Source of the DNA: GCA-2720865 sp047630275
Lineage (GTDB): Bacteria > Bdellovibrionota > Bacteriovoracia > Bacteriovoracales > Bacteriovoracaceae
Length of the DNA: 64,000 bases
Assembly (NCBI GenBank): GCA_047630275.1
Contig: JBLHVN010000001.1
Location: 1,612,001-1,676,000 of the forward strand
Direction of reading: 5' to 3'
Each line of letters opens with the position of its first letter. The first letter of the stretch is position 1. Of this stretch, positions 59,691 to 64,000 are shown one piece after another. The notes under the pieces were generated by a model, which saw only the letters and a program-made list of their open reading frames with translations, did not search any database and was not told where the DNA came from. A program made the translations under genes and the position numbers.

Positions 59691-59714
59691 GAATACAAAT
59701 TCCGGAGCAAAAAA

Positions 59715-60995
59715 ATGAGCAAGATCAAAAGTTTAAAGGCACGTCAAATTCTCGATTCAAGAGGAAACCCTACAGTTGAAGTTGATATAGTTACAAGCTC
59801 TGGTCACAAAGGGCGTGCTTCGGTTCCATCAGGAGCTTCCACTGGTACAAGAGAGGCCTTAGAACTCAGAGACGGGGATCAGTCCTACTTCCTAGGAAAA
59901 TCTGTCCTAACTGCAGTCAAGAACATCAATGAAAAGATTGCGCCAAAGTTAATGGGTATGGATGTTACAGAACAAAAGCTACTCGATACTACTATGCTTG
60001 AAATTGATGGAACTGAGAATAAGGAAAATCTTGGAGCTAATGCTATCCTCGCTGTCTCAATGGCCGCCTGCCGAGCTGGAGCTGAGTGCAAAGAGATGAG
60101 TCTTTTTACTTACCTTCGAGAATTCTTAAAGGTTCCTAATGCTAGAGATGCTTATTGCCTCCCAACACCATTGATGAATATTATCAACGGTGGAGAGCAC
60201 GCTTCGAATAACCTAGACATTCAAGAGTTCATGATAGTGCCTCATATGAAGAAGTCTTTTTCAGAGAATCTTCGCGCCGGAGTTGAGATCTTTCACCATC
60301 TAAAGAAAGTTTTAGACTCCGAAGGTCATTCAACAAATGTTGGCGACGAAGGAGGATTCGCTCCTAACCTCGATTCCCATGAAGAAGCTATCAAGGCCAT
60401 CTTTAAGGCCGTAGAAAAAGCAGGCTATCAACCGACTAAAGACATCAGTCTATCGCTAGATGCTGCCGCTAGTGAATTCTACAAAGATGGCGCCTATATT
60501 ATGCAGGGAAAATCCTACACTTCTGAAGAAATGATCGATTATTACTCAGGACTTGTTGATAAATATCCGATTTACTCCATAGAAGACGGACTTGATGAAA
60601 GCGATTATGAAGGCTGGCAAAAGCTGACTGAAAAGCTTGGGGACAAGATTCTTCTTATTGGAGATGACCTTTTTGTAACTAATAAAAAGATCCTTCAAAG
60701 AGGAATTGACGACAAAGAGGCCAATGCCATCTTAGTCAAAGTCAATCAGATCGGAAGCTTAACAGAGACCTTTGAAACTCTAGAATTAGCTTTTGAGAAT
60801 GACTTTAAGGCCGTTATTAGTCATCGCTCTGGTGAAACAGGGGATGCTTTTATTGCTGATTTAGCAGTCGCTTGTGGAGCTGGTCATATCAAAACCGGTT
60901 CGGCTTCTAGAAGCGATCGAATGGAAAAATACAATCAACTTCTTCGTATAGAAGAAGAGCTTGGGGATAAAGCCACTTACCATCCAGTAAGATAG
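59715..60995 (+). CDS. eno: Enolase
   Basis: 426 residues, close to the usual 430. Active-site residues by homology: E171 (DIQEFM), E212 (GDEGG), K342 and K393, with magnesium ligands D249, E290 and D317. Enolase turns 2-phosphoglycerate into phosphoenolpyruvate in glycolysis and gluconeogenesis. GGAG precedes the ATG by 8 nt. A perfect 10-bp hairpin starts 2 nt after the stop and extends into the next gene. Confidence 0.97.
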   Translation: MSKIKSLKARQILDSRGNPTVEVDIVTSSGHKGRASVPSGASTGTREALELRDGDQSYFLGKSVLTAVKNINEKIAPKLMGMDVTEQKLLDTTMLEIDGTENKENLGANAILAVSMAACRAGAECKEMSLFTYLREFLKVPNARDAYCLPTPLMNIINGGEHASNNLDIQEFMIVPHMKKSFSENLRAGVEIFHHLKKVLDSEGHSTNVGDEGGFAPNLDSHEEAIKAIFKAVEKAGYQPTKDISLSLDAAASEFYKDGAYIMQGKSYTSEEMIDYYSGLVDKYPIYSIEDGLDESDYEGWQKLTEKLGDKILLIGDDLFVTNKKILQRGIDDKEANAILVKVNQIGSLTETFETLELAFENDFKAVISHRSGETGDAFIADLAVACGAGHIKTGSASRSDRMEKYNQLLRIEEELGDKATYHPVR

Positions 60996-60996
60996 A

Positions 60997-61036
60997 TTTA
61001 ATCCCCAAGGGCCATGGAGTCTTGATGGGGATTAAA
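60997..61036 (+). promoter_or_regulatory. Hairpin with ribosome site and start codon in its loop
   Basis: TTTAATCCCC (60997-61006) pairs perfectly with GGGGATTAAA (61027-61036). The 20-nt loop contains the GGAG ribosome site (61016-61019) and the ATG at 61025, whose last base begins the 3' arm. It could hold translation of the kinase in check or be a processed 3' end of eno. No U-run follows. Confidence 0.6.
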
Positions 61037-62248
61037 AGAAGATACAATGCACTTTTATTTGAAGGCTACCTAGTTAGTTCTATGGCGGCTTTAGTGTTTT
61101 ATAGCCTCTTCACTTTCAAGGGTAAGGACCCAGGTCCTGGACACTTCTTTCTCGCTTCGGTTATAGCGGCCAATTACTTTTTTATTTCCAAGCTATGGGG
61201 CTGGTCCTCTGAGCTTAAAGAAAATGGAAAGTTAGGTGCATTCTTTTTATTTCAATTCTTATTCTTACAGGCCTACGCCTTTGAAACAACCAACCCCTCT
61301 ATCCTCTTCTTTGCCTTAGTGCCAGTGGTTGGAGGAGTATATTTTCTCAATAGTCCTCATGCAAAAGGATTAAAGCTTTTAAGAGGAAGGGGAGCTTTGC
61401 TCCTAAGCATAGGGCCTCTTAGTTATTATGTTTTTTCAACCATCACAGGGATTTCTCTAGCAACAGAAGACGCTTTGATTAGTTTAACCACCTTGGCCAT
61501 TTGGACAGCTTCAATCTTTAGTTGGGATGATCTTTTTAGATCAAAATCAGACAGGGCCCATCTTAGGATTGGGGATGAAAGATTATTTGTTCATGATCTC
61601 GTCAATCAAACCCATGGGCTTAACCTATACCTAAACTTTAAGAAAAATGCCTGCGAAGACATAAAGCCCCACGAAACAGAAGAGTTGATCAACGAAGTTA
61701 AGATTCTTCAATCTCTTATTAAAGATCATTTTCACTACGAACATAGAAACCTAAATAACACAATTGAATGGGTCTCTTTTGAGGCCTTTAAGAATGCTCA
61801 AAAGAAGATGATAGAGAGTTTTTTACCTGCTCCTATTTGTGAAGTGTCGTTTGTGTATACAGGTTGGATAGACCAGTCTAATGACCTACATTTAAAAGAA
61901 AAATGCATGGTCCACTTTCCTAGCATCTACAGGATTATGGTTAATATTGCTAAGAACATGAGCGAAGGTCATACAAGCTTCGCTGAGTTTAAGTTTCATT
62001 ATGATTCTTCAGGACTTCAGATCCATACGAGAAACAAATTAGGATCTTTCGCTAAAGAAGAAGACCTAAGTGAGGGACTCTCCCGTTTGATAAATGAAGA
62101 CAAGAGCCTGCGAGCAGGTGATGGCCTTGAAAGTATCGGCGCTATAAGTCAAAAACTAGGGGGAAGCTTTAACTTCCAAATCATCGATGGATACTGGCAT
62201 AACGACATCTGGCTTCCTAATGAATATGAAACTAAAAAGGTCGCCTAA
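61025..62248 (+). CDS. Multi-span membrane sensor histidine kinase
   Basis: 407 residues from ATG 61025 (GGAG 5 nt before; a TTG 3 bp earlier is less likely). About six membrane segments fill residues 14-180. The phosphoacceptor box reads FVHDLVNQTHGLNLYL with H190, of the HDLxNQxHG type; the ATPase part has RIMVNIAKNM (N-box) and GDGLESIGAISQKLGG (G-box), with a degenerate middle. It follows eno by 29 bp. No response regulator is adjacent. Confidence 0.75.
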   Translation: MGIKRRYNALLFEGYLVSSMAALVFYSLFTFKGKDPGPGHFFLASVIAANYFFISKLWGWSSELKENGKLGAFFLFQFLFLQAYAFETTNPSILFFALVPVVGGVYFLNSPHAKGLKLLRGRGALLLSIGPLSYYVFSTITGISLATEDALISLTTLAIWTASIFSWDDLFRSKSDRAHLRIGDERLFVHDLVNQTHGLNLYLNFKKNACEDIKPHETEELINEVKILQSLIKDHFHYEHRNLNNTIEWVSFEAFKNAQKKMIESFLPAPICEVSFVYTGWIDQSNDLHLKEKCMVHFPSIYRIMVNIAKNMSEGHTSFAEFKFHYDSSGLQIHTRNKLGSFAKEEDLSEGLSRLINEDKSLRAGDGLESIGAISQKLGGSFNFQIIDGYWHNDIWLPNEYETKKVA

Positions 62249-62300
62249 ACCCCTAAGTCCTCAAAACCTTGTCAAGCAGCATGAAGCACCTTAACCTTAA

Positions 62301-62320
62301 TAGTAATCGCATGATTACTA
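62301..62320 (+). promoter_or_regulatory. Perfect 8-bp hairpin directly before a ribosome site
   Basis: TAGTAATC (62301-62308) pairs perfectly with GATTACTA (62313-62320) around GCAT. The GGGAGGG ribosome site starts at 62321 with no gap, so the hairpin touches it. It could be an operator or an RNA control element of the next gene. Confidence 0.5.
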
Positions 62321-62332
62321 GGGAGGGAAGTC

Positions 62333-62965
62333 ATGCAGTGCTTTTTAGGGCTTACATTTTCAGAGCAGTATCTTCACTATCAAAAGATTGATATCTACCG
62401 TCAACGATTTGATGATAAATACACTAAGAGTAATATCCTTCAGATGACTCTGCTACCACCTTTTGAAATCACAGAGCTTGAAGATGATTTTATCGAAGCC
62501 TTGTCTGACGATATTGAAGGCCATCTTGATGGGCTTACTTCATTAGAAGAAATTTCTTTTAAAGGGATTGACCTTACTAATATTAGAAAAGGAAATATCT
62601 ATCTCAGACCTGAGCTAGAATTAGACTTTCAATACTGCCAGCAATCCCTATGGGATACGATCCTAGAGTTTGGTGGTCATTTTAAAAATAAGAAAAGACC
62701 AATAATTGCAAAAGATGAAACGGTAACACGCACCTTTCTTCCTATTGCTAGAACACAAAATGATTTCGATATTCAGTCAGCAGCTATGGCGGCCAATGTA
62801 GAGTTCAGTGAGGCCTTTGACCTTAAGACTAAAGGCATCTCACTTTTTGAATCTACAAAAGGGCAATGGCTACAAAGAAAAGAGCTCTTCTCTTTTGTTG
62901 GTGAAAACTATGAATTCAATGAGATCGAATTAATGAAAGGAAAAATACCTGCGCTCTATGTTTAA
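62333..62965 (+). CDS. Degenerate 2H phosphoesterase-like protein
   Basis: 210 residues. The N-terminal fold resembles the 2H (2',5' RNA ligase/LigT) superfamily, where the first catalytic motif is H-x-T; here it reads LQMTLLPPF with Gln in place of His, and the second (RTFLPIARTQ) also lacks the His-x-Thr. Catalysis by the usual pair is therefore unlikely. The protein may be a binding remnant. A GGGAGGG site and hairpin precede it, and the outer-membrane gene starts 8 bp before its stop. Confidence 0.5.
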   Translation: MQCFLGLTFSEQYLHYQKIDIYRQRFDDKYTKSNILQMTLLPPFEITELEDDFIEALSDDIEGHLDGLTSLEEISFKGIDLTNIRKGNIYLRPELELDFQYCQQSLWDTILEFGGHFKNKKRPIIAKDETVTRTFLPIARTQNDFDIQSAAMAANVEFSEAFDLKTKGISLFESTKGQWLQRKELFSFVGENYEFNEIELMKGKIPALYV

Positions 62966-64000
62966 AATAAACTTATTTTTTATCCTACTTCTTTTTTCAA
63001 CGAACCTTTTCTCTCAGCAGAGAAATATATATTCAGCTTCTGCTAAGGGTCTAAATCCCAATAGTTACCGCATAGGTATTCATGGGCTTTATAGCATAAC
63101 GGCAGGGCGCTTTAGCTCCTCTGGTGAAAAAGTCTCTCTAGAAGGAGAGGAATCATACTCACTCATGCAAGGAGATATGACTCTAACTTATGGAGTAGGA
63201 AAAAAGTTAGACGCTTTTCTAAATGCCAAGATGAGGCAAGTAAGCAGTCAATATTCAAATGGCACAAATACCATTAAAACTTCAAACTCAGGCCTAGAAT
63301 CTTTCTCAGGTGGTATGAAGTATTCGTTCGAACCAACACAATCTATTCAATGGGCCGTGGACTTTATTTATAGGCAAACCACTTACGAGCAAAAGTATTA
63401 TACCAACCTAGCCTCAGTGCCTGATAGTGATCTTGTCCTTGGGGATGCTGGTCAAGAATTCTCCTTCGGAGTTCATACGAGTTATAAAAGAAAACGAGGC
63501 CATATCTTAAATTCACTAATCAGATACGTAGCCCCTTCAAACGATCTAAGCGATGAAGTAAGCTACCGTTTCGAGTCAGCTTGGCTTTGGCAAAAACTAG
63601 GCCTCATCTTAGGAATAGATGGAATCATGTCCTTTAAAAAGGATAACTTCACCATTGATCCACAAAACAAACCCCTCCAAGCAACCGGTGCTAGTGCTCG
63701 TTTTAACAGTATTAACAGAGAGAGGATAACTCCTTTTCTCGGCGTTAACTGGGCCTTTAAAAAGTGGCGCTTAGAAATGGAAGGTGGGCAAACCATCTCT
63801 GGTGTTAGCACTGATCAGGATCAATACTTTAAAATCGGTATGGTTTATGAAACCTCAGGTATTACAGGAGAGGATTTTAAGATTGAGTCTTTTAAAGAAT
63901 ATATCATCGACTCCACAGTTATAAAGGTTTCTCCAAGAGGAAAGTTTATCAAGATTGACCAAGGAATTAGCTCAGATGTTGAAAAAGGTATGAAGTTTGA
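62958..64000 (+). CDS. Outer-membrane beta-barrel protein, cut by the window end
   Basis: An ATG at 62958 begins a frame open to base 64000 (347 codons); there is no stop in the window. A signal peptide (MFKINLFFILLLFSTNLFS) precedes a series of amphipathic strands rich in Tyr, Ser and Gly. The last visible part (VIKVSPRGKFIKIDQG) has a VxxV pattern like a C-terminal domain of some flagellar or outer-membrane assembly proteins. It overlaps the 2H-like gene by 8 bp, so translation is coupled. Confidence 0.75.
   Translation, partial: MFKINLFFILLLFSTNLFSQQRNIYSASAKGLNPNSYRIGIHGLYSITAGRFSSSGEKVSLEGEESYSLMQGDMTLTYGVGKKLDAFLNAKMRQVSSQYSNGTNTIKTSNSGLESFSGGMKYSFEPTQSIQWAVDFIYRQTTYEQKYYTNLASVPDSDLVLGDAGQEFSFGVHTSYKRKRGHILNSLIRYVAPSNDLSDEVSYRFESAWLWQKLGLILGIDGIMSFKKDNFTIDPQNKPLQATGASARFNSINRERITPFLGVNWAFKKWRLEMEGGQTISGVSTDQDQYFKIGMVYETSGITGEDFKIESFKEYIIDSTVIKVSPRGKFIKIDQGISSDVEKGMKF

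Noticed and set aside
1..64000. CRISPR array, tRNA, prophage, IS element or genomic-island boundary
   Set aside because: I found no regularly spaced repeats, cloverleaf sequences, transposase or integrase motifs, or direct repeats flanking a segment.

Overview
The window is about 64 kb of dense, AT-rich bacterial chromosome. No gap between genes reaches 300 bp, and I see no rRNA, tRNA, CRISPR array, transposase or phage gene. The content suggests a Gram-negative, respiring, flexible-lifestyle member of the Bdellovibrionota, most like the Bacteriovorax/Halobacteriovorax group. The reasons are low GC, PilZ and HD-GYP proteins, many sensor kinases and single receiver domains, a fused CcoNO cbb3 oxidase, several outer-membrane barrels and a secreted M64 metallopeptidase. 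That placement is inference from gene content.

Layout. 0.2-3.7 kb (minus): a response regulator, a receiver/PilZ-like protein and a degenerate HD-GYP protein in one operon. 4-11 kb: a secreted propeller-like protein, the M64 peptidase, a membrane PilZ protein, a nitroreductase operon with a divergent LysR gene, a PDZ-thioredoxin fusion and small secreted proteins. 11.2-17.3 kb: a TetR gene divergent from a five-gene operon (KAS III-like synthase, short-chain reductase, alpha/beta hydrolase, acyl-CoA synthetase, sodium symporter), which looks like an uncharacterised acyl/ketoacyl pathway. 17.4-26.2 kb: an FNR-type regulator, a lone CNB-like protein, and the cbb3 oxidase cluster ccoI-ccoS-ccoNO-ccoQ-ccoP-ccoG plus a DsbD_2-like membrane protein on the opposite strand.

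26.3-36.2 kb: housekeeping and unknown genes: a DTW tRNA-modification protein, a coiled-coil protein, DUF2797, bfd-bfr iron storage, a class V aminotransferase, a START-domain protein, an ankyrin-like membrane protein, a methyltransferase and a tiny Cse60-like protein. 36.2-40.2 kb: two tandem DUF2723 glycosyltransferase-like membrane proteins. 40.2-49.7 kb: small enzymes and transporters, a degenerate sensor kinase, an Omp85 protein with a large unknown exported partner, and a HAMP-only membrane protein. 49.9-54.4 kb: the xanthine dehydrogenase operon xdhABC. 54.5-58.5 kb: a hybrid kinase with three receivers followed by a receiver-CNB protein. 58.4-64 kb: thioesterase, murI, eno, a membrane sensor kinase, a degenerate 2H phosphoesterase and a truncated outer-membrane barrel gene.

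Points I consider most worth checking: the hybrid kinase has its membrane-spanning N-terminus upstream of its first ATG, and the only start with a good ribosome site is ATA (54492). The KAS III/SDR/hydrolase/ligase operon uses the same four superfamilies as olefin-forming OleABCD but with different signatures. Four of ten convergent gene pairs share stop codons in a TTAA tetramer. Several genes have promoter elements placed for leaderless transcription. Perfect hairpins cover or adjoin the start of three genes (ccoI, the kinase after eno, and the 2H-like gene).
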